From assembly GCA_026225945.1 (NCBI GenBank), contig JAMJFZ010000320.1, positions 14,635,501 to 14,699,500 of the forward strand: a stretch of 64,000 nucleotides of DNA, given 5' to 3'. The position numbers and the translations under genes were made by a program. This stretch comes from Cricetomys ansorgei. Lineage: Eukaryota > Chordata > Mammalia > Rodentia > Nesomyidae. The notes beneath the pieces were generated by a model. It did no database searches. It saw nothing but the letters and a program-made list of their open reading frames with translations, and was not told the DNA's origin. Below, in pieces: positions 55,605 to 64,000 of the stretch; position 1 is the stretch's first letter, and each line of letters starts with the position of its first letter.

Positions 55605-55912
55605 GGCGTGGCCTCTCGCGGAGGCATGCGGGGGCGTGGCCTCTCGCAGAGACGTGCCCGGGTGCGTGGCATCTCGCGGAGGCGTGCCGGGGGCGTGGTC
55701 TCTCACGGAGACATGCCGGGGGCGTGGCCTCTCGCGGAGACGTGCCCGGGGGCGTGGCCTCTCGCGGAGACGTGCCCGGGGGGCGTGGCATCTCGCAGAG
55801 ACATTCCAGGGGCGTGGCCTCTCGCGGAGACATGCCCGGGGGCGTGGCATCTCGCGGAGACATGCCAGGGGCGTGGCATCTCGCGGAGGCGTGTCGGGGG
55901 CGTGGTCTCGCG
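55605..55912 (+). repeat. GC-rich promoter minisatellite, about 29-bp unit, 11 units
   Basis: Unit starts at 55605, 55633, 55663, 55692, 55721, 55751, 55782, 55811, 55841, 55870 and 55899, giving unit lengths of 28-31 bp. Each unit carries GGCGTGG(C/T) (one reads TGCGTGG), then (C/A/T)TCTCGCGGAGA or a close variant, then (C/A)(T/G)TGCC. All open frames across it, including a long antisense one, arise because the GC-rich unit lacks stop codons. The array ends about 80 bases upstream of the candidate start codon. Confidence 0.95.
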
Positions 55913-55987
55913 TCCCCGCTGACGTAGCTCGGACCCTGCCGGCCCGACGCGGCCGAACTCGGGGGCCCGGGGCGCGCCGTGAGCGCT

Positions 55988-55998
55988 AAGATGGCTGC
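55988..55998 (+). promoter_or_regulatory. YY1-like element overlapping the start codon
   Basis: AAGATGGCTGC is one base from the usual YY1 motif AAGATGGCGGC. It includes the ATG of the candidate first exon, an arrangement known in TATA-less CpG-island promoters. Confidence 0.5.
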
Positions 55999-56012
55999 TC
56001 GGGCTCGAGCCG
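55991..56012 (+). CDS. Candidate first coding exon (7 codons plus 1 nt), gene unidentified
   Basis: ATG at 55,991 has A at -3 and G at +4 (good start context). It opens a frame reading Met-Ala-Ala-Arg-Ala-Arg-Ala and is followed by a consensus donor, G|GTGAGT, at 56,013. The exon end is split after the first base of a codon. The position inside a CpG island, downstream of the GC-box array and on a YY1-like motif, fits a housekeeping-type first exon. No second exon is recognisable in the remaining 8 kb, so the product cannot be named. It could instead be a 5'-untranslated exon whose ATG is fortuitous. Confidence 0.45.
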
Positions 56013-57204
56013 GTGAGTGGAGAGGGGCGCGCGGCGGCGGCGGCGGTTGGCTGAGCGAGGCTCCCCCGTAGGAGCGGACGTCGGATGGGAGCCCGGGGGC
56101 GGGAGGCACCTGACAGAGTTTTCCCGCCCGCAGGCAGCCGGGCGTCCTGCGGGAGGAGAGGGGGCTGTGGACGGACGCAGGGAGCGAGCCGCGGGGCGCG
56201 CGGTGGAGAGGCGCCGGCGCCGGCGAACTTAGAATTGGCGCCTCTGCGCGGTGCGTCCTGCGGTCCTGCCGCGGGAGTCCGCCGGCCGCCGCCTGGGTAC
56301 CGGAGATGCTGCAGGTGGACCGGGGCGCGGCCGGAGGGGGCGCGGGGCGGGGGCGGTGGGGCCTGGCGCTGCGGGGCGAGCGCCGTGGACTGGTGACCTC
56401 ACTCCGCCACCGGCCCGGGTCGCCGGCAGCGGACACTCGCCTGCCCTGCGTGGGTCGGGGCGCGGTGCGGCCGACGCCTGCCGCCGCCCGCAGACACCGG
56501 CTCGCGTCCGTTCTCGCTGTCTGTGGGACGACTGAGGAGAGATGAGAGAGAGCGTGGCCCCAAGTGAGGGGACAGGGCGCGCCTCCCCGCCGCCGTAGGA
56601 AAAATGTGGAAAATAGTCATTGTTTCGAGTGGAATATTAAGCTGATGTAAATTCTACGGATAGCTGGATAATCTCCTGCAGGACGACATGAGTGACTTAG
56701 AGGGTTCACTTCCTCGAGCCTCCTCACCCTTTGAAACCTCAGTCTGTAGCACTTTGCAAATAGCCGGGCTGTGGAGGGAGCGCGGAGACGCGGTCTTCGG
56801 TCCCTGCGCTTGAATTCCTTTTTATCTGTTGAGAGTTGCCTGTGGGACCAGGGTAGGGATGGAGGACGCGTGGGGCCGGTGACTGTAATTGAGATTCCTT
56901 TAACACTAGTATTTGGGGTAAACGAAAGAAAAAGAATTGACTGTATTTGTAATCATATTTGCACCCAAACAGGAGTTAAGGGAATCTTTGAAGAGTCAAT
57001 GAGATTCAATACCTATTTGCTCTAAAAGAGATGAAACCGTTTTGTTTTTAAAAAAAAAAAAAAACAAGCACCTAATTGTTTAATTTAGCATCTCGAATAA
57101 CTTGAAAGAGATTTTAAACGTTTGGCACATTCGGTTTCCTCTCCCTGTTCCGGATTTCTGTAGTTGTTTTGTTGATATGTTTGTTTGTCCGTTGTAATTA
57201 TTTT
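56013..57204 (+). other. Probable start of intron 1; no further exon recognised
   Basis: Begins with the donor and stays CpG-rich to about 56,600, then becomes ordinary AT-leaning DNA. I see no convincing acceptor-plus-exon. Confidence 0.45.
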
Positions 57205-57265
57205 GAGACAGGATCTCACTGTGTAGCCCTGACTGGAACTTACCGAGATGCGCCGGCACTCCCAG
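57205..57265 (-). mobile_element. B1/B4 fragment, minus strand
   Basis: 'tttgagacaggatctcactg' and 'tgtagccctgactggaactt', short and truncated. Confidence 0.65.
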
Positions 57266-57436
57266 CCGAATTATACAGTGGTGTTAGATTTTCCAGTCTA
57301 GCACTTACTACTATCCTAAATTGAATTCGAGACATTCTGATATTGAATAGTTCAATAGGTACACTACAGAAAGTTTGAATGTTTTAGCTGCTTTTGGTTG
57401 TGCATCGGTCCTGGCTTTTTATAAAATCTAGTTTGC

Positions 57437-57470
57437 TTTTTTTTTTTCTTCTTCTTCTTCTTCTTCTTCT
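57437..57470. repeat. T run plus (TTC)n microsatellite
   Basis: T-run followed by about eight TTC units. Confidence 0.95.
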
Positions 57471-57545
57471 AGTTAAAGTTTAACGAGATCAATGAATCAG
57501 CATTAGCATAACATACAACGATACCGTTTTTTGGAATATCTTAAA

Positions 57546-57690
57546 AGGGGGCTGGGGATCTAGCGTAGCATTGGTAGCATTGTTGAGCACACTCGTATGT
57601 AATTCCAGCATCAGGGAAGTTTAGGCAGGAGGGTCATGAGTTTGAAGTCACCTGAGCTACAGTGAAATACTGTCTTTAAAAAAAATTTTT
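57546..57690 (+). mobile_element. B4-like composite (ID head, B1 body)
   Basis: 'gggggctggggatctagcgt', 'aattccagcatcagggaagt' and 'tgagtttgaagtcacctgag', then T/A-rich sequence. Confidence 0.72.
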
Positions 57691-57697
57691 TTTGTAG

Positions 57698-57835
57698 CTG
57701 GTCCTGGTGTCTTATGCCTTTAATCCCAGCACTTGAGAGTCAGAGGCAGTTGGATCTCTGTGAGTTTGAGGCCATCCTGGTCTATATAGTGAGTTGTAGG
57801 ACTACTTAGAGGGGACCCTGTCTCAAAAAAAAAGT
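57698..57835 (+). mobile_element. B1 SINE
   Basis: 'tggtcctggtgtcttatgcc', 'tttaatcccagcacttgaga' and 'gggaccctgtctcaaaaaaa'. Confidence 0.93.
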
Positions 57836-59404
57836 TTTTTAATTCTATCAAAGACCTAAATATTTACACATAAAATTGCCCCCTTGCAGGCTTTTCTTTT
57901 TACCCTAAAGTGAGTTGTGTATACTCTACCAGACCTTTCCCCCACACTTCAGTCTTAAAGAATATGGTACTTGGTGATATTTAAGTGATATCTGCTGATT
58001 GTGTTGTTTGAAAGCAGAAATATATATATATATATATATTCCTTTTAGCCCCTTGCAGCAGATTAAGTACTAACTCGAGGGAAAACTCCATTTCCGTTTG
58101 CTGAATTTGGTTTCTGAATGGTAGAGGCAAGGCGGATGGCACTATTTTGCCTTCTTGGTAGCAGAAATAAAAAAGATGTTTTGATGTTTCTTTCACTTCC
58201 TTAAGACTAGGCAGAACAAACATGGGTGCCAGATTCTAGTACTTTTGTCTGGTGAGGAAGGTTGGAGAGGCTGCAGTATAGGCTCCACTAATCAAAATAG
58301 GAAATAGATTGTTTGTCCAGATCATTCGGAGTAACGGGAAACAGTTATGCCATTGGGACAATCTGAGTAAGTGACAACCAACCACAGAATGGGAAAACTG
58401 TACAAATACTGGCTTACACAGACATTCAGCTCTCGGCAGCACTTTCAGATGCAGCAAAGACTTAAGAATTCATTCTTAATGTGATTTTTGCCAATCAGAG
58501 AGGAGAGAAGGCTTTTTCAGTCTAAAGACGTTCTTAGACCACATCATGGATGCACTAAAAAGAGTAGAGAGTATAGATGTTTTATACGATAACGATTTTA
58601 ATTCAGTTTATTAGACACATAATAGAATGCCAGTGTTTTTCTGAATGTTTTCACTATTGTTAATGAAGTTTGCCTCAGGAAGTTTGGTGTATAAATGTGT
58701 TGGTCTGACACTGATAATATTGTCTCCAAATTAATTAAGGAGAGATGGGAGTAAAGAATTCAAGTAGCCTGGAGGCAGAATGTGTTTTGTACAAGTTTTA
58801 TCTAAAACAAACAAACAAGAAAATCTTCAGCTAGGTTATAAGACCAGGGAAAGGCTAAGCCTTTATTGCTTAATGAGGGGGATCAGGGTAATTATACATT
58901 CCAGATTTCTAAAGGAAGAAAGAATAACCAGAGCCTTCTGGAGGAAAGGGGAAGGAATACATCATGATTGGCATAGAGAGGTGCCAAAGCACATAATGGG
59001 AAGAGTAGGAGAACAGGGAGAGTTAGAGAGCCTGTTGTGTTCATTTCACTCAGTAATTTGTCCCTTCAAAAATATTGAACCCCCTTCTGCTCACCAAGCA
59101 CTGTGCTTTGACCCTGAGCATTTTATAGACATTCCTTAAGGGGACACAGACTTCTGTGGTGGCATGGAGTAAATAGCAAACTGAAAACTACTTACAAGGA
59201 GTGGGTAGGGTTAGCTAATTAACTATAAACCATGAATATAGTATTTTCATCCTTATGCAAATCCATGTAACTATTGTGGTTTACAATTCTTAAATCCTAC
59301 TTCCCACTGAAATGACCATTTCCTCCTATTTTTCATTATGGAAAATGCTAAATCTTTCCACTTGTAACTGTCTTTAAAGGATCTGTTGTTACTAGTAAAA
59401 AGAA
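57836..59404. other. No recognised exon; intron-like
   Basis: About 1.6 kb with a (TA)n run at 58,019-58,040 and unique sequence. Open frames up to about 119 codons (58,780-59,139) lack recognisable similarity and splice support. Confidence 0.45.
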
Positions 59405-59572
59405 ACATAGGCCTGCAGCACGGCTCAGGAGACCAGGAACCAGGTCAATGTCATCCCCAGAACCCACAGTGGAAGTGGGAGGAAAAAATGGACTTCTGAC
59501 CTTCACATGCACTGTGGCATGTGTGTTCCCCCTCCCATATCATGCATGTACACGAACACACACAAATAGTGT
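59405..59572 (+). mobile_element. B4-family SINE (RSINE1-like), diverged
   Basis: 'cctgcagcacggctcaggag', 'aatgtcatccccagaaccca' and 'ttctgaccttcacatgcact', with a CA-rich tail. Confidence 0.72.
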
Positions 59573-59689
59573 AAAAATTTTAAAGACATAACTTATTATA
59601 AAAATAACCTTTGTCGAAAGAGAAATTCAACATATGCCTGCTTTAACATACCTCCCTGAGGGAAGCCTCCAGGTTTCTTCTTTTGTTTT

Positions 59690-59955
59690 CCCCCCCTTGA
59701 GTCAGGGTCTCCCAGGCATCCCAGGCTGCTCTCAGACTTGAAATCCTGCCTCAGCCTTGAGAGCTGGGAAGACAGAGGCACGCGCCACCTTTCCTGACTT
59801 TCAGGATTACTATAACACAGTTTTATTCTGTTTAATGTACAGTGGTGCCGTAGCTTTTGTTGTGTTGATTTGGTTTTGTTATTCTGGTGCTGGGGTTTAA
59901 CCCAGGGCCTTCTGTATACTAAGCAAGCGCTTTACCTCTGTGGTATATCCCTAAC
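59690..59955 (-). mobile_element. B4-like composite, minus strand
   Basis: Reversed B1 ('gagtcagggtctcccaggca', 'agacagaggcacgcgccacc') and, after about 85 bases, reversed ID ('ggtgctggggtttaacccag', 'aagcaagcgctttacctctg'). Confidence 0.65.
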
Positions 59956-60104
59956 TGTGTTTCTTTTTTAGTTGAAGCAAAAAGTATATGTTTATATAAA
60001 GTTTGTCTGCCTGCTCCCTGTAAAACACTAGTTCGCATTCCAGTTACAAAGATCTTTAAAAAAATAAGTCAACATGGTTGTTTATATATTAAAACACTTT
60101 TAAA

Positions 60105-60298
60105 ACATTTTATTGTTTTTATTTTATGTGCATTGGTGTTTTGCCTGGACATATATCATCTGTGTGAGGCTGTCAGATCCCTTGAAACAGGAGTTACAGA
60201 CAGTTGTGAGCTGCCATGTGGGGGCTGGGAATTGAACCTGGGTCCTCTGGAGGAAGAGCAACCAGTGCTCTTAACCACTGAGCCATCTCTCCAATCCC
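60105..60298 (-). mobile_element. B2 SINE (cricetid-like type), minus strand
   Basis: 'tatgtgcattggtgttttgc', 'gagttacagacagttgtgag', 'gggctgggaattgaacctgg' and 'ccactgagccatctctccaa'. Confidence 0.96.
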
Positions 60299-60919
60299 GT
60301 AAAAGCATTTTAACGAAAGATATATGGGAAATATCTAGACATATGAGAGTAGAAAAGTTAATGTGCCACAGTTTGAATAATATACCACGTAAAGGACTTT
60401 TGAATTTATTTTTTTGGTCGTCTAAGACTTTAATTTTGTAATAATTATAGAAATTGTTTCTACAATATGCAATTATATAAACTATAAATGCTACAAATGA
60501 CAACATGGGCAACATGCGCTAAGGAGAAATTAATTCAGTGTAATGTAGGGACTGTTGGCATTTTAATTTCAATGATTAATTCTTTTTAGATATATACACT
60601 AGCCACTTCCTTCATTCTGCTACTCCATTGACTAATAATTTAGTTACCTATTTCGTGTTTCTGGCTCTTCTTCATGGTGTTTTTCTGCTTTTCTTTTTAA
60701 TGTTTTTCAAAGAGTCTGAAAACTGAGCCAATAGTTCACTAATCAGATTTAGATTGAACTATTCACGCTATTGACCTTTGGTCTCTGACTTGTAGAAGTT
60801 TCCAAAATTTGTAACCATATTTCATCTCCCTGCTTTCTTTCCAAGTGTCATAAACTAATATAAGGAGTGATCAGCTAAAAGGTCACTATGTTGACGGTAA
60901 CTAGAATTATTAAAAATGT
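60299..60919. other. No recognised feature
   Basis: AT-rich intron-like sequence. Confidence 0.45.
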
Positions 60920-61135
60920 TTTTAGATTTATTTATTGTGTGTGTATGAATGTATTGCCTGCACGTATATATGTGACCTATGTGTGTCTCTGGTGTCCTTA
61001 GAAGTCAGAGTTGGTCAGTCCCCTTTAACTGGAGTTATGGCTGATGGTGAGCCACCATGTGGGTATAGGGAACTGAACCTGGGTCCTCTGCAAAAGTAAC
61101 AAGTGCTTTTAACCATGTGCCATCTCCCCAGCCCC
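60920..61135 (-). mobile_element. B3 SINE, minus strand
   Basis: 'agatttatttattgtgtgtg', 'atagggaactgaacctgggt' and 'gtgccatctccccagcccc'. Confidence 0.94.
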
Positions 61136-61164
61136 TGGAAAACTAGAATTTATAATGAAATATA

Positions 61165-61375
61165 TTTTTAAACATATTTTTATTTTATATATCTATGTTG
61201 CCTGCATGTATGTGCATGTAATATGTATTTGCCTGGTACCCACAGAGTCCAGAAGAGGGCATTGAATTCCTCAGAACAAGAGTTCAGGTAGTTCTGAGCT
61301 GTGGGTGCAGGAACAAAACTCAGTCTTCTACAAGAACAGAGCTTTTAACTGCTGAGCCATCTCTCTAGCCAGTCA
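61165..61375 (-). mobile_element. B3 SINE, minus strand
   Basis: 'tacccacagagtccagaaga', 'gggtgcaggaacaaaactca' and 'gctgagccatctctctagcc'. Confidence 0.92.
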
Positions 61376-61382
61376 AAAAAGA

Positions 61383-61563
61383 TTGTTTTGTTTTTTGTTT
61401 TTTTTTTTTTTGTTGTTGTTGTTGTTGTTGAAACAGGGTTTCTCTGTGTAGCCCTGGCTGTCCTGGAGCTCACTCTATAAACCAGGCTGGCCTAGAACTC
61501 AGAGATCTACCTTCCTCTATCTCCTGAGTGCTGGTATTAAAGGTGTATGTCATCACTGCCTGG
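61383..61563 (-). mobile_element. B1 SINE with T/(TTG)n tail, minus strand
   Basis: Reversed tail of T and TTG at 61,383-61,430, then 'gaaacagggtttctctgtgt', 'ggctgtcctggagctcactc' and 'ggtattaaaggtgtatgtca'. Confidence 0.96.
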
Positions 61564-61599
61564 CAAAATATTAGTAAGAAATATTTTTTTAATTTATTT

Positions 61600-62225
61600 T
61601 TCTTTTGTATAATACATATCAAAACCCCTCCTACCCTCCCTCCATTCCTCCCAGCTCCCCCATCTTTCCTCTCATCCTGTTATATGCCCTCCACATCCCA
61701 CCCCCACTTCTCCCCATAGAAGAGAGCAGTCCTCCCAGGATTACTATTCAAACAGGGCACAACAAATAGGACAAGGCCAGGCACTAGTCCCTGCCTTGAG
61801 GGTGTACCAGGCAACCCAGCTGGGGGAAATGATTCCCAAGGGCAGACAAAAGCTTCAGAGAACCCCCACATACACTCTAGCCTGTAGGTTCTCTGCAAGA
61901 ACACCAAGCCAAACAACCACATGACATATCTAGGAGACCCTGCAGATCTTTGTCTGCTGCTTCAGGCTCTGAGAGACCCCAAGAGTGATTGTCTGTTGAC
62001 CCTGTGGTACTTGTTCTGATGGTCCTGACCCCTCTGATGCTGAAATCCCTCCTCCCCCTCTTCTACTGGAGATCTGTATGATGTTTGGCTGCATCTGTTC
62101 CCATCAGCTGCCAGCAAAAAGCCTCACTGATAGAGACGGGGCTAGGCACTGATCTGATCTCCTAGGGCTGGCTTGCTCTGCATGCGCCAGGGCAGGGGCT
62201 CAAGTTGGTCTCTAACTCAGGAGCA
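61600..62225 (-). mobile_element. Rodent L1 (Lx-type) 3' region, minus strand
   Basis: A C-rich block ('cccctcctaccctccctcca') precedes 'ccaggcaacccagctggggg', 'gcttcaggctctgagagacc', 'gatgtttggctgcatctgtt' and 'ctgccagcaaaaagcctcac', the antisense of the L1 3' UTR and end region. No intact frame. Confidence 0.82.
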
Positions 62226-62234
62226 GTCAGAAAA

Positions 62235-62420
62235 TTTATTTTTTTAATGATTTTATTTATTTTTAAAATTTGTATGTGCATTGGTGTTTTGCTTGCATGT
62301 ATGTCTGTGTCAGATTCCCTGGAACTGGAGTTAAAGACAGTTGTGAACTGCCATGTAGGTGCTGGAAATTGAACCTAGGTCCTCTGTGCTCTTAATCGCT
62401 GAGCCATCTCTCCAGCACCC
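62235..62420 (-). mobile_element. B2 SINE (cricetid-like type), minus strand
   Basis: 'gtatgtgcattggtgttttg', 'gattccctggaactggagtt' and 'cgctgagccatctctccagc'. Short gap after 'cctaggtcctctg'. Confidence 0.95.
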
Positions 62421-62424
62421 TATT

Positions 62425-62615
62425 TTTATTATTTTTAATTACATATGTGTGTGCATGTGAGTGCAAATGCTCTCAGATGCCAGAAGCATTGGATTCTCTG
62501 GAGCTAGAGTTACTGACAGTTATGAGCTGTATTGACATAGGTGCTGGGAATTAAACCCAGGTCCTCTGGAATAGCAGCAAGTACTCTTTAACTGCTGAGC
62601 CATCTCCCCAGCTCC
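62425..62615 (-). mobile_element. B3 SINE, minus strand
   Basis: 'gattctctggagctagagtt', 'gtgctgggaattaaacccag' and 'ctgagccatctccccagctc'. Directly abuts the previous copy in the same orientation. Confidence 0.93.
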
Positions 62616-62644
62616 TGAAATACTAATTTTTGAAGAAAATGTAG

Positions 62645-63240
62645 CTTCTGTAATAGTTAATCATTGTCTGGTTGATTGGATTTGGAATCAGCTAGGAGAG
62701 ACACCCATATACCATGTCCTTATGTCTGTGAGGGAATTTCCAGAGCTATTTCTCTGTAGAAATAATAGCCTTTCCCTGTCCTTAGCATTCTCTGTTGTCT
62801 GTCTCCTGTTCACAGAGATGAGTCAAGGCTGAGAGCTGCTTCTGCTGCTGTTCCTTCCCACAGTGATGGCCTTTCCCTTAAACTGTGAGCCAGAAAAAAA
62901 AAAAACAAAAACTTCCCTTCCCAAAACTGCTTTTGCCAGGTGTGTTGTCACAGTAACAAGAAAGATAGTACAGAAAAATGGTGCTGAGAAGTGGACTGTT
63001 GCTGGGACTCCTGACCATGTACTTTGTAGTCCTTTGGAAGTGGTTTGCAGTTGGAGATATTTGGGCCCTGCAGGCTACATAAACCCTAAAATGCTGTGAA
63101 TCAGAGTTTCATAAGCCATTCTGGTGCAAGTGTGGAAGACTAGATTGTCAACAGAAATGTGGAAAGTGAAGTTCTGGTTTTAGCTTACTTAGCTTACTGA
63201 GAAACTCAACACTGATTTTCGTGACACCAGTTTACATTCC
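62645..63240 (+). mobile_element. MaLR-type LTR followed by start of its internal region, plus strand
   Basis: The LTR part (to about 62,971) includes 'gattggatttggaatcagct', 'actgcttttgccaggtgtgt' and 'gtcacagtaacaagaaagat'. Just after it, 'aatggtgctgagaagtgg' and 'ctgggactcctgaccatgta' match the beginning of MaLR internal sequence. A decayed non-coding provirus remnant. Confidence 0.65.
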
Positions 63241-63291
63241 CTTCATCGGTGATTATGTGTTTCTCTTTCCACAACCTCTGAGGTTTATTGT

Positions 63292-63326
<35 letters not shown>

Positions 63327-63475
63327 GGTCTCACTATGTAGCCCTGGCTGGCCAGGAACTCACTATGTAGACCAGGCTAGCCTCAAACTCGGAGAGATTG
63401 CCTGCCTCTGCCTCTGCCTCTGCCTCCCCCATGCTGGGATTAAAGACATGTGCATGTGCCACTACACCAGGCTCT
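63292..63475 (-). mobile_element. B1 SINE, minus strand, with hexamer expansion
   Basis: T-run (reversed tail) to 63,322, then 'gtagccctggctggccagga' and 'accaggctagcctcaaactc'. The CCTCTG hexamer is repeated several times at about 63,402-63,426, then 'gctgggattaaagacatgtg'. Confidence 0.95.
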
Positions 63476-63484
63476 CCGTTTCTA

Positions 63485-63915
63485 TTTCTTTTGAGAATTC
63501 TCTTCATCAGCTCACCCCGTATTTTTTTTAATTAGATTGTTTTCTTTAGTTTCTTTAGTTCTTTGTCTATTCTGGACTATATATAAATCCTCAGATACAT
63601 AGGTGATGAAGATTTTCTCCTATCTGTCAGCTGCCTCTTAACTCAGTCAACAGTTTCCTTTGCTGTATAAATGCATTTTAATTTCATGAGTCCCATTTGT
63701 GGCTTTATTTCCTAAATGACCAGAGCCCTTATCAGAAAGGCTTAATCTATACCTGAATCTTGAAGTGTTTTCCCTACTTTTTCCTCCAGCATTTCCAGAG
63801 TTTCAGCATTCTTGTTAAAGAGCTGTCTGTCTTCAGTGGGTGTTTTTGACATGTTAGAAATCATGTGGTACTTTGTGCTGGGACCTTAGGAAAGGTGCTT
63901 CCCATCAAAGGCTCC
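63485..63915 (-). mobile_element. Rodent L1 ORF2 fragment, minus strand, decayed
   Basis: 'tattctggactatatataaa', 'gatgaagattttctcctatc', 'tcctttgctgtataaatgca', 'tttcatgagtcccatttgtg' and 'tttttcctccagcatttcca' follow the antisense of the L1 ORF2 5' half in order. Many gaps and stops. Confidence 0.75.
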
Positions 63916-63971
63916 AGCTTGTGAGAATGTAAATTAATTTGAGATAGACTGAAAGAGTTCTCTGCTCAACA

Positions 63972-63983
63972 CCCCCCCCCCCC
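63972..63983. repeat. Poly(C) run, C12
   Basis: Twelve C at the window end. Confidence 0.9.
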
Positions 63984-64000
63984 AACCACAGAGCACATGC

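Larger units (their letters stand above)
55280..56600 (+). promoter_or_regulatory. CpG island, probable promoter of an unidentified gene
   Basis: About 1.3 kb of very GC- and CpG-rich DNA in an otherwise AT-leaning, CpG-poor window. No TATA box is visible. It contains CRE-like half sites (ACGTCA at 55,288; TGACGT at 55,920), a GGCGTGG-bearing minisatellite, CGG repeats at 56,031-56,046 and a GCGCCGGC double palindrome at 56,211-56,225. The plus-strand ATG and splice donor at 55,991-56,018 favour plus-strand transcription. Bidirectional activity cannot be excluded. Confidence 0.85.

Noticed and set aside
55361..55989. Overlapping plus-strand open frames of 100-190 codons over the minisatellite
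   Set aside because: All three frames are open through the array because its unit has few stops. There is no conserved protein feature.
55291..56436. 381-codon open frame on the minus strand across the CpG island
   Set aside because: It is low-complexity and Pro/Arg/Ala-rich, and it repeats with the 29-bp minisatellite. Equally long-looking frames exist on the opposite strand. The absence of AT-rich stop codons explains it.
58780..59139. 119-codon plus-strand open frame in the putative intron
   Set aside because: No acceptor/donor pair or family resemblance that would make it an exon.
1..64000. tRNA-like box A/box B sequences throughout
   Set aside because: They belong to ID, B2/B3 and B4 SINEs. 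None keeps a full cloverleaf with an intact anticodon arm as a true tRNA gene.
1..64000. CRISPR arrays, operons or other prokaryotic systems
   Set aside because: The sequence is clearly mammalian. The regular repeats present are micro- and minisatellites without spacer structure.

Overview
The window is nuclear DNA from a muroid rodent. It is packed with B1, B2/B3, B4 (RSINE1/B4A-like) and ID-type SINEs, has rodent L1 (Lx-type) 3' ends, and carries older mammal-wide relics (MIR, L2, L1M, MER5A-like, MaLR/ERVL). None of the B2-like copies I read has the tail typical of mouse B2, and ID copies are few and diverged, unlike rat. Several B2 copies carry the 'tgcattggtgtttt' 3' region that I associate with cricetids (hamsters, voles, deer mice). 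A cricetid is therefore my best guess, but this is inference.

Positions 1-55,000 look intergenic, or possibly deep intronic. I found no coding exon, tRNA, snRNA or rRNA gene there. The short open frames are chance frames, mostly inside repeats. Notable structures are a GGA array (8.12-8.25 kb), two long polypyrimidine tracts (14.1 and 16.0 kb), a strictly in-phase 19-bp minisatellite (14.73-15.08 kb), a decayed ERVL-type pol relic split by another insertion (25.4-26.6 kb), a second copy of that inserted repeat in opposite orientation (32.3-32.65 kb), an LTR-like block with AATAAA (45.05-45.4 kb), and an exact 39-bp tandem duplication (46.87 kb).

At about 55.28-56.6 kb the base composition changes sharply to a CpG island. 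It contains an eleven-unit, roughly 29-bp GC-rich minisatellite whose units repeat a GGCGTGG (KLF/SP-like) box and a TCTCGCGGAGA-like motif. Just downstream, at 55,991, is an ATG in good context, embedded in a YY1-like AAGATGGC motif and followed 22 nt later by a consensus GTGAGT splice donor. This is the best candidate for a gene start: a short first coding exon on the plus strand, with the remaining 8 kb as intron 1. I could not identify the gene.

Positions 56.6-64 kb again look like SINE-rich intron. They include a cluster of minus-strand B2 elements, a minus-strand Lx-type L1 in pieces, and a plus-strand MaLR LTR with the start of its internal region. I saw no convincing new biological system; the promoter minisatellite is the most worthwhile item. 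Element names come from recognition of consensus features by eye, and boundaries are accurate to roughly 5-20 bases.
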